Of a stretch of 23,458 nucleotides of DNA, positions 13,631-21,982 are shown piece by piece. Below the pieces are notes generated by a model. That model saw nothing but the letters and a program-made list of their open reading frames with translations, was not told the origin of the DNA and made no database searches. The stretch comes from Candidatus Peribacteraceae bacterium (GTDB lineage: Bacteria > Patescibacteriota > Gracilibacteria > Peribacterales > Peribacteraceae). Position 1 is the stretch's first letter. Each line of letters opens with the position of its first letter. Both the position numbers and the translations under genes were made by a program. The stretch covers positions 1 to 23,458 of the forward strand of contig JABFSS010000128.1 in NCBI GenBank assembly GCA_013140485.1, written 5' to 3'.

Positions 13631-14684
13631 AGAGTTTGCCGGTCAAAATGACTTCTTCATTCATGAACCCTGCTTTTTTAAATACTTCCCACGTCTTCTC
13701 GCCTCCTTCAACCAGAATCGAGGTCAGGCCGTGATAATCTTCAACCGGGGTGATGAGTGCACGCCAAAGAGCCTCCCAATCGAAATGATCACCCTGCAGA
13801 GGAATCCGGACGATGCGCACTCCCCTCTTCTGAAGCACTGCGACTTTCCCCTGCTCTCGATCGGCCGCTTCCGGTGTCACACAGAGGATCGTCCGTGATG
13901 CCTGCGCATCCGAAACCACCTTCGCATCGAGTGAAATCTTCATCGCGGGATCAAGAATGACTCTATAGGGTTGAATGGAATTTTTTGATCTAAAAATATT
14001 TCTATTAAGCCCTTCCATAAGAGAAATATCATTAGTTTGATCAAATCTAATGTTCAATTGAGGATTGTCAGTTATGACCGTCCCTACTCCGACAAGAATT
14101 GCATCATGGCGAGCTCGCAGGAATCGATGTGACCAGGTGTCTTGTTCCTTCGACGTGATCTTCATTGGTGAACCGTCGTGGTTCGCAATTTTTCCGTCGG
14201 ATGAGACAGCTTTCTTCACCGTGATGTACGGACGTTGATTCTTGCGAACTTGAATAAATCCTTTGTTCAAATTTTCGCACAGTTCTCTGTCAAAAGGTCC
14301 GACTACCTTCACTCCAGATTGGATGAGATGGGCGATGCCTTTTCCTGTCACGCGAGGATCAGGATCCACCATTCCGTACACAATAGTCTTCACTCCCCGT
14401 TCGATCAAAATATTTGTACAAGGCGGTGTCTTTCCTTGGTGACAACACGGCTCAAGATTCACGTAGAGAACGTCCTCAGGAAGGACTTGTCCGTTGAATG
14501 CGTCCAAGAGCGCGCGCTCGGCATGCGCCTCGCCGTAGGCGGCATGGAAACCCTCCCCGATGATCTTGCCGTGACGGACCAGGACCGCACCGACCAGCGC
14601 CCCATTGCCGACCCGGCCACGGCCGAGCGCGGCGAGCTCCAGGCACCGGTGCATGAAGGCGGGATTGGGGGTCAGTTCGGACAT
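13614..14684 (-). CDS. ribD: Bifunctional riboflavin biosynthesis deaminase/reductase RibD
   Basis: Performs two early steps of riboflavin synthesis: deamination of the pyrimidine intermediate, then NADPH reduction of its ribosyl chain. The N-terminal deaminase (residues 1-145) has the zinc site His54-x-Glu56 in GEAHAERALL and Cys80/Cys89 in EPCCHQGKTPPC. The reductase domain starts at RPYITVKKAVSSDGKIA and includes ILVGVGTVITDNPQLNIRFD and a late SILVEGGEKTWEVF motif. At 356 residues it is full length. ATG 14684 gives the usual short N-terminus and has TATGCT six bases upstream. It lies about 100 bases after hisIE on the same strand, so it may be read with the his operon or from its own promoter. 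No other rib gene is in the window. Confidence 0.93.
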   Translation of the reverse strand: MSELTPNPAFMHRCLELAALGRGRVGNGALVGAVLVRHGKIIGEGFHAAYGEAHAERALLDAFNGQVLPEDVLYVNLEPCCHQGKTPPCTNILIERGVKTIVYGMVDPDPRVTGKGIAHLIQSGVKVVGPFDRELCENLNKGFIQVRKNQRPYITVKKAVSSDGKIANHDGSPMKITSKEQDTWSHRFLRARHDAILVGVGTVITDNPQLNIRFDQTNDISLMEGLNRNIFRSKNSIQPYRVILDPAMKISLDAKVVSDAQASRTILCVTPEAADREQGKVAVLQKRGVRIVRIPLQGDHFDWEALWRALITPVEDYHGLTSILVEGGEKTWEVFKKAGFMNEEVILTGKLFKDLP

Positions 14685-14690
14685 GGAAAG

Positions 14691-14696
14691 AGCATA
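14691..14696 (-). promoter_or_regulatory. Candidate -10 of ribD
   Basis: Minus strand TATGCT ends six bases before ATG 14684. The -35 region is poor. The position matches the leaderless pattern elsewhere. Confidence 0.35.
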
Positions 14697-14787
14697 GAGG
14701 ATGCGTGAAAATCGAGTGTTCTACTGTTTTACCACGGTGGTATGCAGAGGTAAGAAAATGGCTTCAGAAAGAGAAAATTTATGAGGC

Positions 14788-15396
14788 CTACTTCCTTCTG
14801 CGCCGGAGTTCTTCGGCAATGTCCGAAAGTTCGATGCCTTCCCCACGGAGGAGAACGAGAAGGTGGAAGAGGACGTCTGATGCCTCTTCGATCGTCCGCT
14901 GCCGACCTTCGCAGCGGGCCGCCCGAACCACTTCTTCCGCCTCCTCCAACACCTTCGCACCGTAGGCATCGATGCCGCCATTGAGCAGCTGCTTGGTATA
15001 CGAATCTGCAGCCGCACTCTCTGAACGCTCTTTGATCGTCTGTAGTAAGAGCCCAATGGTCTCCAGCGGCGATTCTGTGGCGGAAAAACATGACCGGGTT
15101 CCGTTATGACACGTCTGACCTGCGGGAATGGCCCGAATGAGCAACGCGTCTCGATCACAATCTGCATCGGCGGAAGCGAGCTTCAATGTATTCCCTGAGG
15201 TCTCGCCTTTTTTCCACAAACGCTTTTTGGAACGGCTGTAGAACGTCACCAAGCGAGTCTCCTGAGTGACCCTGAGAGCTTCTTCATTCATGTAGCCGAG
15301 CATGAGGACCGTTCCAGTCTCGGCGTCCTGGATAACGGCGGGCAGAAGTCCATCGGAATTTTTTTGCCAATCAAGTTTTGTAAAATCGATACTCAT
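14788..15396 (-). CDS. hisIE: Bifunctional phosphoribosyl-AMP cyclohydrolase / phosphoribosyl-ATP pyrophosphatase
   Basis: Catalyses histidine steps 2 and 3: pyrophosphate removal from phosphoribosyl-ATP (HisE) and ring opening of phosphoribosyl-AMP (HisI). HisI occupies residues 1-110, with metal and zinc ligands in SADADCDRDALLIRAI and GQTCHNGTRSCF. HisE occupies residues 112-202, with the acidic metal site KVLEEAEEVVRAA and EEASDVLFHLLVLL. The 202-residue length and the fusion order are those of enterobacterial HisIE. The start overlaps the hisA-hisF stop as ATGA, so translation is coupled. It is the last gene of the his operon; ribD follows after about 100 bases. Confidence 0.95.
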   Translation of the reverse strand: MSIDFTKLDWQKNSDGLLPAVIQDAETGTVLMLGYMNEEALRVTQETRLVTFYSRSKKRLWKKGETSGNTLKLASADADCDRDALLIRAIPAGQTCHNGTRSCFSATESPLETIGLLLQTIKERSESAAADSYTKQLLNGGIDAYGAKVLEEAEEVVRAARCEGRQRTIEEASDVLFHLLVLLRGEGIELSDIAEELRRRRK

Positions 15397-16931
15397 AGTC
15401 GGACGGGGAAAGAGGCTTGTTGAAGAGCTCGTTTCACATCACCGATGGAGAAAGTTCCGAAGTGAAAAATGCTGGCTGCGAGAATGGCATCGGCTTTGCC
15501 GACCTTCACCGCGTCGACGATGGATTGAAGTGATCCCGCGCCACCCGATGCGATGACGGGGATTCTCACGACCTGTTTGATCTGAGTCAGGAGTTCGGTA
15601 TCGAAACCCTCACCTGTGCCATCACGGTCAAAGGACGTGACGAGCAATTCTCCGGCTCCTCGTTCCACCGCTTCTGTCGCCCACGCAATCGCATCCATGC
15701 CGGTATTCTCCCGGCCTCCGCGCGTGAGCACGATCCACGAATCACCGACTTTTCGCGCATCGATCGCGCAGACGGTATTCGCACTGCCGAGTTCATTGGC
15801 AATCTCGGAAAGCAACGATGGGTTTTGAACAGCCGCGGAATTCACCGCGACTTTGTCGGCACCGGCGCAAAGCAATGCCCGTGCGTCATCGACGCTGCGA
15901 ACGCCGCCGCCGACGGTGAACGGAATATTGACGGCATCGGCAACACGGCGAACGAGATCGACCAGCGTCGAGCGACTCCGGTGCGTGGCGGAGATATCGA
16001 GGAAGACCAACTCGTCGGCACCCTCGCGGCAGTAGCGCTTGGCGAGTTCAACAGGATCACCGGCATCGCGCAGATTCTGGAAGCCGATGCCTTTGACAAC
16101 ACGGCCATCGTCGACGTCGAGACACGGGATGACACGAACGGCGAGATATGAGGGTAAAGAGGGTTGACCCACCTTCGCTCCTGCGGGAGCTTCGGTGGGC
16201 AGGGAGGACAAATCGGAAGCCAATGTTTCAGAGAGAATCAGAGTGCCGCTCAGGAGTGCTTTGCCGATGACCAGTCCGTCACAGCCCGACTCTGCCGCAG
16301 CACGAACGTCTTCCACAGTGCTGACGCCGCCACTACCGAGGAGCTGCAGACCTGGAAAATTTTTCTTGATTCGACGATAGAGAGCCGCGTTCACGCCCTC
16401 ACCCATTCCGTCACGTGTAATGTCCGTCACGAGAATCTGCCGGATGCCGATGTCTTGGACCTGACGGCAGGCATCCCCAAGCGTGACGCCGCTGCCGGTC
16501 TTCCAGCCGCGAATTTTCACTTCATCGCCCTCGACGTCCAACGCAGCGATGATCCGGTCAGCACCGAAGAGCGTGACTGCGGCGCGTGCTGCTTCCTGAT
16601 TTTCGAAGAGCATTGTCCCGATTACGACTGCGTCCGCACCAGCATCAAGAACTGACTGAATGTCTTTCAAGCTCCGCATTCCGCCGCCAACTTGGATCTT
16701 CATATCGGTACTGACACGCAACTCTCTGAGAAGCTCCAGAAAATTCCCAGAGAGATTCTGATCTTTGGCACCGGAGAGATTCACGAGATGAAGCCGCTTC
16801 GCACCAGCCGTTGCGTATGCCGACGCAATCTTCAACGGATCGTTGCCGTAGTCCGTCACTCGGTCAAAATCGCCCTGTTGCAGTCGCACGACTTTTCCCT
16901 CGAGCACGTCGATGGCGGGAATTATTTGCAT
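15393..16931 (-). CDS. hisA-hisF: HisA-HisF fusion: ProFAR isomerase joined to the imidazole-glycerol-phosphate synthase cyclase
   Basis: One 512-residue ORF carries two (beta/alpha)8 barrels that act in consecutive histidine steps. HisA (residues 1 to about 240) opens with MQIIPAIDVLEGKVVRLQQG, with the general acid/base Asp8, and has LVTDITRDGMGEG. HisF (about 262-512) opens with LAVRVIPCLDVDDGRVVKG and has CAIDARK and VTSFDRDGTGEG. HisF acts with HisH, encoded just upstream. The linker of about 20 residues (PTEAPAGAKVGQPSLPSY) is encoded partly by a palindromic repeat at 16168-16199. No stop separates the halves. An in-frame GTG (16172-16170, residue 254), preceded by AGGAG at a spacing of five, could give a separate HisF as well. 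It overlaps hisH by 10 bases and hisIE by ATGA. I know HisA and HisF as paralogues that are usually separate proteins. Confidence 0.93.
   Translation of the reverse strand: MQIIPAIDVLEGKVVRLQQGDFDRVTDYGNDPLKIASAYATAGAKRLHLVNLSGAKDQNLSGNFLELLRELRVSTDMKIQVGGGMRSLKDIQSVLDAGADAVVIGTMLFENQEAARAAVTLFGADRIIAALDVEGDEVKIRGWKTGSGVTLGDACRQVQDIGIRQILVTDITRDGMGEGVNAALYRRIKKNFPGLQLLGSGGVSTVEDVRAAAESGCDGLVIGKALLSGTLILSETLASDLSSLPTEAPAGAKVGQPSLPSYLAVRVIPCLDVDDGRVVKGIGFQNLRDAGDPVELAKRYCREGADELVFLDISATHRSRSTLVDLVRRVADAVNIPFTVGGGVRSVDDARALLCAGADKVAVNSAAVQNPSLLSEIANELGSANTVCAIDARKVGDSWIVLTRGGRENTGMDAIAWATEAVERGAGELLVTSFDRDGTGEGFDTELLTQIKQVVRIPVIASGGAGSLQSIVDAVKVGKADAILAASIFHFGTFSIGDVKRALQQASFPVRL
16168..16199. 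repeat. Palindromic element forming the HisA-HisF linker
   Basis: CCCACC (16168-16173) pairs with GGTGGG (16194-16199), and GCTCC (16177-16181) with GGAGC (16186-16190), with loop TGCG. The core CCTTCGCTCCTGCGGGAGCT is identical to that of the intergenic element at 23287-23322. The loop TGCG also occurs in copies 1, 3 and 4 at 6688-6911. Confidence 0.85.
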
Positions 16932-17497
16932 AGTTGTGCGAAGGAAAGAAGAAATTGATCACCGGCTTCCGCAGATTTTTCGGGGTGCCACTGCACGCCG
17001 AAGAAATTCTTCTGCCGGACGCCCGCGCAAATCGGAGAGCCGTATTGCACCGTCTGCGTGATCACACCCGGATCATCCGGCTCACAAATATAACTGTGGA
17101 CAAAATATGCGTAGCCACCGGTGCTCAAGCGGTTCCATCCCATGTGCGGCCGGATGACATTCTCCGGCAATGACTTCACCTTTCCCTTGAGGATTCCTAG
17201 ACATTCAGTCGTTCCTTCTTCCGAGAAATCGAAGAGCAACTGCATGCCGAGGCAGAGGCCCAGAAATGGCTTCTGGAAGCTCCGAATAGATTCTATGAGT
17301 CCTCGCTCGCGCAGATCGCGCATTGCCGCATTCGCCGCACCCGCTCCGGGAAAGATCAGACCGCTGACGTCCTGAAGCTGGTCGGGAGTCTCAATGACCT
17401 GCACCGGGATATCCAAGCGCGCGAGTGCACGCTGGACGCTGCCGATATTGCCGGCGTTATAGCGGAGGATGCCGATGGGGGGTGAAACCGAATTCAT
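16922..17497 (-). CDS. hisH: Imidazole glycerol phosphate synthase, glutamine amidotransferase subunit
   Basis: Class I glutamine amidotransferase that supplies ammonia to HisF. At 191 residues it is of normal length. The nucleophile is Cys82 in PFLGLCLGMQLLF; the catalytic His171 and Glu173 are in GVQWHPEKS. The N-terminus IGILRYNAGNIGSVQRAL is the family's usual first strand and NxG loop. It overlaps hisB by ATGA and the hisA-hisF gene by 10 bases. As HisF here is fused to HisA, the HisH subunit would dock on the fusion protein. Confidence 0.96.
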   Translation of the reverse strand: MNSVSPPIGILRYNAGNIGSVQRALARLDIPVQVIETPDQLQDVSGLIFPGAGAANAAMRDLRERGLIESIRSFQKPFLGLCLGMQLLFDFSEEGTTECLGILKGKVKSLPENVIRPHMGWNRLSTGGYAYFVHSYICEPDDPGVITQTVQYGSPICAGVRQKNFFGVQWHPEKSAEAGDQFLLSFAQLCK

Positions 17498-18531
17498 AGA
17501 GAACCCTTGGTGGAAGGAATGTCCTTCTCAAACGGCGACTGGCGAAAGGCTTGTCGCAAAGATCTGCCGAGTCCTTTGAAGAGCGCTTCAATCTTGTGGT
17601 GCTCGTTGCTGCCGCGCTTGATGGTCATGTGCAGATTGCACTTGAGCGATTGAGCCAATGACTCAAAGAAGTGTGGAATCAATTCGGTCGGGAGTTCTCC
17701 GACGAATTCCCTTTCAAATTTTCCGTCGAAGACGAAATACGGACGTCCCGAGAGATCGATGGCGACTTCGGCAAGCGCTTCATCCATCGGCAGGACAAAC
17801 CCGTACCGTTCGATTCCGCGCTTATCGCCGAGCGCGGTGGCCATCGCGGACCCCAGCGCGAGCGCCGTATCTTCCACAGTGTGATGTTCATCGACTTGAA
17901 GATCGCCTTTCGTCGTGATGTCGAGATCGATCAGTGAGTGCTTTGCGAGGAGATCGAGCATGTGATCGAGAAAGCCGATGCCGGTTGTGACTCGTGATGA
18001 TCCGTTGCCATCCAGATTCACGAAGACGGAGACAGCCGTCTCTTTTGTTTTTCTGCTGACCGATGCGAATCGCGGAAACCTGCCATTCGTCTCCATGCCG
18101 ACGAACCGCACGCCGATGTTCTCCGCAAATAGCCGGTCCGTTTCGCGATCGCCAACCATGACGGAAGCGGAGAGATCGATGTCTTTCGTGGATAAGAAGT
18201 CATCGACCAGACCGGTTTTAGGCTTCCGGCAGGCACAATCGTCCTCTGGCAAGTGCGGACAAACGAAGACATTTGTGAATGTGATTCCTGCTTCCGCGAG
18301 AATCCGCAGGAATTCCTGCTGAGGTTTCTCAAAGTCTTCCGTTGGAAATGAGGGCGTGCCCACGCCGTTCTGATTGCTGACCATCACAAGCGTGAAACCC
18401 TGTCTCTGGAGATTTTTGAGACCATCGATGACTCCCGGGAGAATCCGGAGTCTCTCGAGCGAATCGATCTGCTTGGTATCCGGGGGTTCCCAGATCATCG
18501 TGCCGTCACGGTCGAGGAATGCAATTTTCAT
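17494..18531 (-). CDS. hisB: Bifunctional histidinol-phosphatase / imidazoleglycerol-phosphate dehydratase
   Basis: Carries two non-adjacent histidine steps in 345 residues. The N-terminal HAD phosphatase (residues 1 to about 150) has the nucleophile motif FLDRDGT (Asp7, Asp9), a VSNQNG loop, zinc ligands in CPHLPEDDCACRKPK and a VGDRETD acidic motif. The C-terminal dehydratase (from about residue 160) has its metal sites in GFLDHMLDLLAKH, DEHHTVEDTALALG and NEHHKIEALFKGLGR. This two-domain HisB is best known from enterobacteria and relatives; many bacteria have only the dehydratase. ATGA overlaps occur at both ends. Confidence 0.96.
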   Translation of the reverse strand: MKIAFLDRDGTMIWEPPDTKQIDSLERLRILPGVIDGLKNLQRQGFTLVMVSNQNGVGTPSFPTEDFEKPQQEFLRILAEAGITFTNVFVCPHLPEDDCACRKPKTGLVDDFLSTKDIDLSASVMVGDRETDRLFAENIGVRFVGMETNGRFPRFASVSRKTKETAVSVFVNLDGNGSSRVTTGIGFLDHMLDLLAKHSLIDLDITTKGDLQVDEHHTVEDTALALGSAMATALGDKRGIERYGFVLPMDEALAEVAIDLSGRPYFVFDGKFEREFVGELPTELIPHFFESLAQSLKCNLHMTIKRGSNEHHKIEALFKGLGRSLRQAFRQSPFEKDIPSTKGSL

Positions 18532-19595
18532 AGAAGAGAGGAAAGGGATGAAAGCAGGAAATCATTTTCTTTGGGATTGCCGACGGTCACTCGAAGAACA
18601 TTCTTGAGCTGCCCGAGATCGGAGCGTTTGCGAAGCACGATCTTGTATTGATCGCGCAGTGACGCATAGATTTCGTCGCTTGAAACGGTTGGGGGAAACT
18701 GGGTCAGGAAAAAATTTGCGGTCGTCGGAAAGACGCGGCAGCCGCGTCGCTCGAATGCGGACATCAGCCGGCCTCGTTCACTCAGAATATCCTGCACGCG
18801 ACGCTCCATCGACGCACGATCGTTCCAGAGCGACAGTGCCGCAGACTGACTGAGAGCGTTCACGTTATACGGCGGCTTCATCCGCAGGAGAACGTCGATG
18901 ATGGACGGAGATGCGATGCCGTATCCGACGCGGATCGCCGCCGCACCGAAGGCTTTGCTGAACGTGCGCATCACCAGTAGGTTCGGCACCCCGCTCCTCA
19001 CAAGCTCAATGGATGAAGGAACTCCGGCGGCATCGGAAAATTCGCCGTACGCTTCATCCATCACGACGACTCCCGTAAATCCCTGAAGGATTTTCTCGAT
19101 GACCGGACGATCGATGGTGAGTCCCGTTGGATTGTTGGGTGAACAGAGAAAGATCACATCAGCGCCTTCCGACGCCCGCAGAACGGCGTCCGGATCGAGT
19201 CGAAAATCTTCTTGGAGTTCGACAGTCGTGAACGGAACATCATTGATTCTCGCGCTCACGGCATACATGCCATAGGACGGTTTCATCGCGACCACACCGC
19301 GTCCGGGCCGAACGAATGCGCGTGTACAGAGATCGATAATTTCATCGGAACCACTCGCGATACAAAGATTCTCGCGACGCACCGAGTAGAAGCCGGCAAT
19401 GGCATCGCGCAAGGCATCCGACGTAGGATCGGGATAGCGGTTCAGCGGAGGCAATCCGGAGAGATTCGGAGATCCGGGGAACGCCCCCTCGTTTGCATCG
19501 AGGAACGTCCATTGATCACCTTTGAGGATGGAACGCGCCGATGAATAAGACTCAAGAGAGGCGATATTCTGCCGAATAGGGAGGATGAACGTCAT
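18528..19595 (-). CDS. hisC: Histidinol-phosphate aminotransferase
   Basis: PLP-dependent fold-type I aminotransferase that converts imidazole-acetol phosphate to histidinol phosphate. At 355 residues it has the expected size. Seen: substrate-side LDANEGAFPGSPNLSGLPPL and RYPDP, the cofactor motif IFLCSPNNPTGLTI, Asp180 and Tyr183 in VVMDEAYGEFSD, and the PLP lysine Lys214 in MRTFSKAFGAAAIRVGYG. It overlaps hisD and hisB by ATGA, so translation of the block is coupled. Confidence 0.96.
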   Translation of the reverse strand: MTFILPIRQNIASLESYSSARSILKGDQWTFLDANEGAFPGSPNLSGLPPLNRYPDPTSDALRDAIAGFYSVRRENLCIASGSDEIIDLCTRAFVRPGRGVVAMKPSYGMYAVSARINDVPFTTVELQEDFRLDPDAVLRASEGADVIFLCSPNNPTGLTIDRPVIEKILQGFTGVVVMDEAYGEFSDAAGVPSSIELVRSGVPNLLVMRTFSKAFGAAAIRVGYGIASPSIIDVLLRMKPPYNVNALSQSAALSLWNDRASMERRVQDILSERGRLMSAFERRGCRVFPTTANFFLTQFPPTVSSDEIYASLRDQYKIVLRKRSDLGQLKNVLRVTVGNPKENDFLLSSLSSLL

Positions 19596-20896
19596 AATCG
19601 GGAAAGGGAACGGAGACGGATATCAACCGAACGCGCGTGACCTTCCAAGTCCTCGGCTCGTGCCATAACAGCCGCGGCAGGACCGATTGTTGTGAGACCC
19701 TCAAGGGAGAGTTCTTGCACCGTGATGCGCTTGCGAAAGGTCTCGACGCTCACACCGCCCGTGTACCGAGCAGCTCCCGAGGTCGGCAGCGAGTGATTCG
19801 GCCCGGAACAATAATCACCGCAGGCTTCCGGGGAATTTCCGCCGAGGAAAATTGAGCCGGCGTTCCGGACGTTTTCGACCAAGAGACCGGGGTCAACGGT
19901 CTGAATGCTCAAGTGTTCGGGGGCGTAGAGATTTACAATGTCCAAAGCTTGATCAAGATTTTCAACGAGAATGCCGACGCTTTTTTCGAGCGCCTTGCCG
20001 GCAATCGCGGATCGCGGAAACGTTCGCAATTGATCACTCATGCAATCGAGAACAGAACGAAGAAGCGATTCATCCGTTGTCACAAAGACAACCTGTGAAT
20101 CCGGTCCGTGTTCGGCTTGCGCAAGAAGATCGGCCGCGATCACTTTCGCATCAGCTGATCCATCCGCGATGACCATCAGTTCCGAAGGACCTGCAAGCAT
20201 GTCGATTGCGGCGCCCGCAGGATCAATGCTCACTTCCGCCTTTGCCGCGGTCACATACGCATTGCCGGGACCGACGATCTTCTGCACTTTCGGCACGCAC
20301 TCGGTGCCGTACGCCATCGCCGCAATCGCCTGTGCACCGCCAACGCGGCAGACGACATCGATCTTCAGCAGAGCTGCCGCCGCAAGGATCGGATCGGCGA
20401 TCTCTCCATTTTTCTGCGGCGGAGAACAGAGAACAATCCGGCTCACCCCTGCAAGCTTTGCCGGGATGCCGAGCATCAAGACGGTAGAGAACAGCGGTGC
20501 GGTGCCTCCCGGTACATAGATACCGACGCGTTCAATGGCACGAACAACCGTCTTGCATGCCACACCCGGCCGCGTTTCGACCGGAGCGGAAGCCGGCAGC
20601 ATGTTCGCTATGTGGAATCGCTCGATATTTTCGCGTGCGAGTGTGACTGCCGACATCCACTCTGCAGGCATTCTCGTAAGCGCATTTACGCACGCTGCAG
20701 AGGGCACACGAATCTCGGTGATGTCCGCTCCGTCAAAACGACGCGTTAGTTCACGAAGACCCGCATCGCCATCACTTTGAACCGCCTTGATGATCGGTTG
20801 TACTTTCTCGCGATACAGAGACAAGTTCTCACTTGGACGCTCCAAGGCTCTCAGGATTTTATCCTTGTCCGCCGATGAGAATGAGAAAACTTGCAT
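19592..20896 (-). CDS. hisD: Histidinol dehydrogenase
   Basis: Zinc- and NAD-dependent enzyme that oxidises histidinol to histidine in two steps, the end of the pathway. At 434 residues it is full length. Visible are VPGGTAPLFSTVLMLGIPAK, VGPGNAYVTAAK (NAD site), MLAGPSELMVIAD, the zinc and catalytic segment LLAQAEHGPDSQ, YAPEHLSI with the catalytic Glu-His, and NHSLPTSGAARYTGG, typical of the family. It begins 17 bases after hisG with no evident Shine-Dalgarno and overlaps hisC by ATGA. Confidence 0.97.
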   Translation of the reverse strand: MQVFSFSSADKDKILRALERPSENLSLYREKVQPIIKAVQSDGDAGLRELTRRFDGADITEIRVPSAACVNALTRMPAEWMSAVTLARENIERFHIANMLPASAPVETRPGVACKTVVRAIERVGIYVPGGTAPLFSTVLMLGIPAKLAGVSRIVLCSPPQKNGEIADPILAAAALLKIDVVCRVGGAQAIAAMAYGTECVPKVQKIVGPGNAYVTAAKAEVSIDPAGAAIDMLAGPSELMVIADGSADAKVIAADLLAQAEHGPDSQVVFVTTDESLLRSVLDCMSDQLRTFPRSAIAGKALEKSVGILVENLDQALDIVNLYAPEHLSIQTVDPGLLVENVRNAGSIFLGGNSPEACGDYCSGPNHSLPTSGAARYTGGVSVETFRKRITVQELSLEGLTTIGPAAAVMARAEDLEGHARSVDIRLRSLSRL

Positions 20897-20913
20897 GGAA
20901 AAATAGGAAAGAA

Positions 20914-21810
20914 TCAGCGGATAAATTTCTCAATAGGAGCAACTAAAATATCGCTGCCGCCACAGTCGCGGATGGATTCGACGACCTCCCAAAAGGCGTC
21001 TTCGGGCGTGATGACCGTGTGGACGGCAACGAACTTCTGGTCGGCGAGATCCATGATGGTCGGACTTCGACAGGCGGGGATGCGCTGCTTGATGAGCTCC
21101 AGAGCGGACCTCGGCGCGTTAAACATGATGTATTTGCACCGCCGCCCGTCTTGGACGCCCTTCGCGCGCATCAAAAGCTTTTGAACAAACACGCTCTTCT
21201 CAGGCTTCATATTGGGCTGACAGATGAGCACTGCCTGGCTCTCGAAGACGGTCTGAATCGCTCGAAGGCCGTGGGTCCGCAACGTGCTGCCCGTCGATAC
21301 AAGATCGCAAATGGCATCCGCCACGCCGAGCGCCGGAGTCACTTCGACGCTGCCGCGGAGGAGAACGGGCGTCGCCTCGATCTTCTTCTCGGCAAGAAAT
21401 CGCCGCAGTGCTTCGGGATACGACGTCGCGATGCGCTTGCCCGTCAGATCATCCAGACGATTGATCTCGGACTCTTCTGGAACGGCAATTTTCAATGTGC
21501 AGTAGCCGAAATCGAGATTGAGCAGCCGATCGACCGCGGGACGTCGCTCTTCGAGAATATTCGAGCCGACGATCCCCAAATGCGCGACGCCGTCCTGAAC
21601 ATATTCGGGAATATCGTCATCGCGTAGAAAGAGGATATCCACACCCATATTGCGGGCGCTGACGAACAGCCTGTCCTTGTAGGTCTCGAATTCCAGGCCC
21701 ATTTCGCGCAGGAGCGCGATGGATCCTTCCGAGAGGCGCCCTGATTTCTGCATGGCGATCCGAAGGGGGGTGCCACCTGTAGTGAGCCGAGTCGAACTAT
21801 TGGCTTGCAT
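20914..21810 (-). CDS. hisG: ATP phosphoribosyltransferase, long form
   Basis: First and usually feedback-inhibited enzyme of histidine synthesis: ATP plus PRPP to phosphoribosyl-ATP. The 298-residue length is that of the long, HisZ-independent form, with catalytic domains (PLRIAMQKSGRLSEGS, FLRDDDIPEYVQDGV, GKRIATSYPEALRRFL, the PRPP loop ADAICDLVSTGSTLR) and a C-terminal ACT-like domain from about residue 220 (CKYIMFNAP, ILVAPIEKFIR) that binds histidine. By eye it resembles the E. coli enzyme closely. The ATG at 21810 lies ten bases after the attenuator's U-rich tail, without a Shine-Dalgarno. It is the first structural gene of the his operon. Confidence 0.97.
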   Translation of the reverse strand: MQANSSTRLTTGGTPLRIAMQKSGRLSEGSIALLREMGLEFETYKDRLFVSARNMGVDILFLRDDDIPEYVQDGVAHLGIVGSNILEERRPAVDRLLNLDFGYCTLKIAVPEESEINRLDDLTGKRIATSYPEALRRFLAEKKIEATPVLLRGSVEVTPALGVADAICDLVSTGSTLRTHGLRAIQTVFESQAVLICQPNMKPEKSVFVQKLLMRAKGVQDGRRCKYIMFNAPRSALELIKQRIPACRSPTIMDLADQKFVAVHTVITPEDAFWEVVESIRDCGGSDILVAPIEKFIR

Positions 21811-21819
21811 ACAATTTAG

Positions 21820-21855
21820 AAAATATAAATAAAATCTCCCCGGTCAGGAGGAGAT
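21820..21855 (-). terminator. Attenuator hairpin in the his leader
   Basis: Minus strand ATCTCC (21855-21850) pairs with GGAGAT (21839-21834), with possible extra CC/GG pairs around a bulge. It is followed by a U-rich tail, TTTATTTATATTTT. The hairpin ends ten bases before the hisG ATG. The upstream GAGGAGA (21922-21916) can instead pair seven bases with TCTCCTC (21854-21848), forming an antiterminator that excludes this hairpin. Confidence 0.75.
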
Positions 21856-21886
21856 GATTTCGGCTTCCAGTAGGGCTCAAACGAAT

Positions 21887-21976
21887 TCAGAACTGGAGAT
21901 CAACCGACGCCATCCTCTCCTCACGTGTGTGGGAGTGATGATGGGCATGCCGGTGACTCGAGAAAGTTCTGAACAC
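21887..21976 (-). CDS. hisL: Histidine-rich leader peptide of the his operon
   Basis: A 29-codon ORF: GTG at 21976, first half MFRTFSSHRHAHHHSHT, then REERMASVDLQF and a TGA at 21887. Ten consecutive codons (SHRHAHHHSH) contain six His codons, far above chance. It is too short for ordinary gene finding. Position and composition match the his leader peptides of enterobacteria, whose stalled ribosome reports charged tRNA-His. The -10 TACTCT ends six bases before the GTG, so the leader would start at or within a base of its first codon. TTCAGAAC after the start codon (21973-21966) pairs perfectly with GTTCTGAA over the stop codon (21893-21886), giving a competing leader stem. Confidence 0.8.
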   Translation of the reverse strand: MFRTFSSHRHAHHHSHTREERMASVDLQF

Positions 21977-21982
21977 GAGGAC

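Noticed and set aside
21810..21976. T-box riboswitch for histidine
   Set aside because: No T-box core motif was found in the leader, whereas the His-codon run with terminator and antiterminator arms fits peptide-dependent attenuation.
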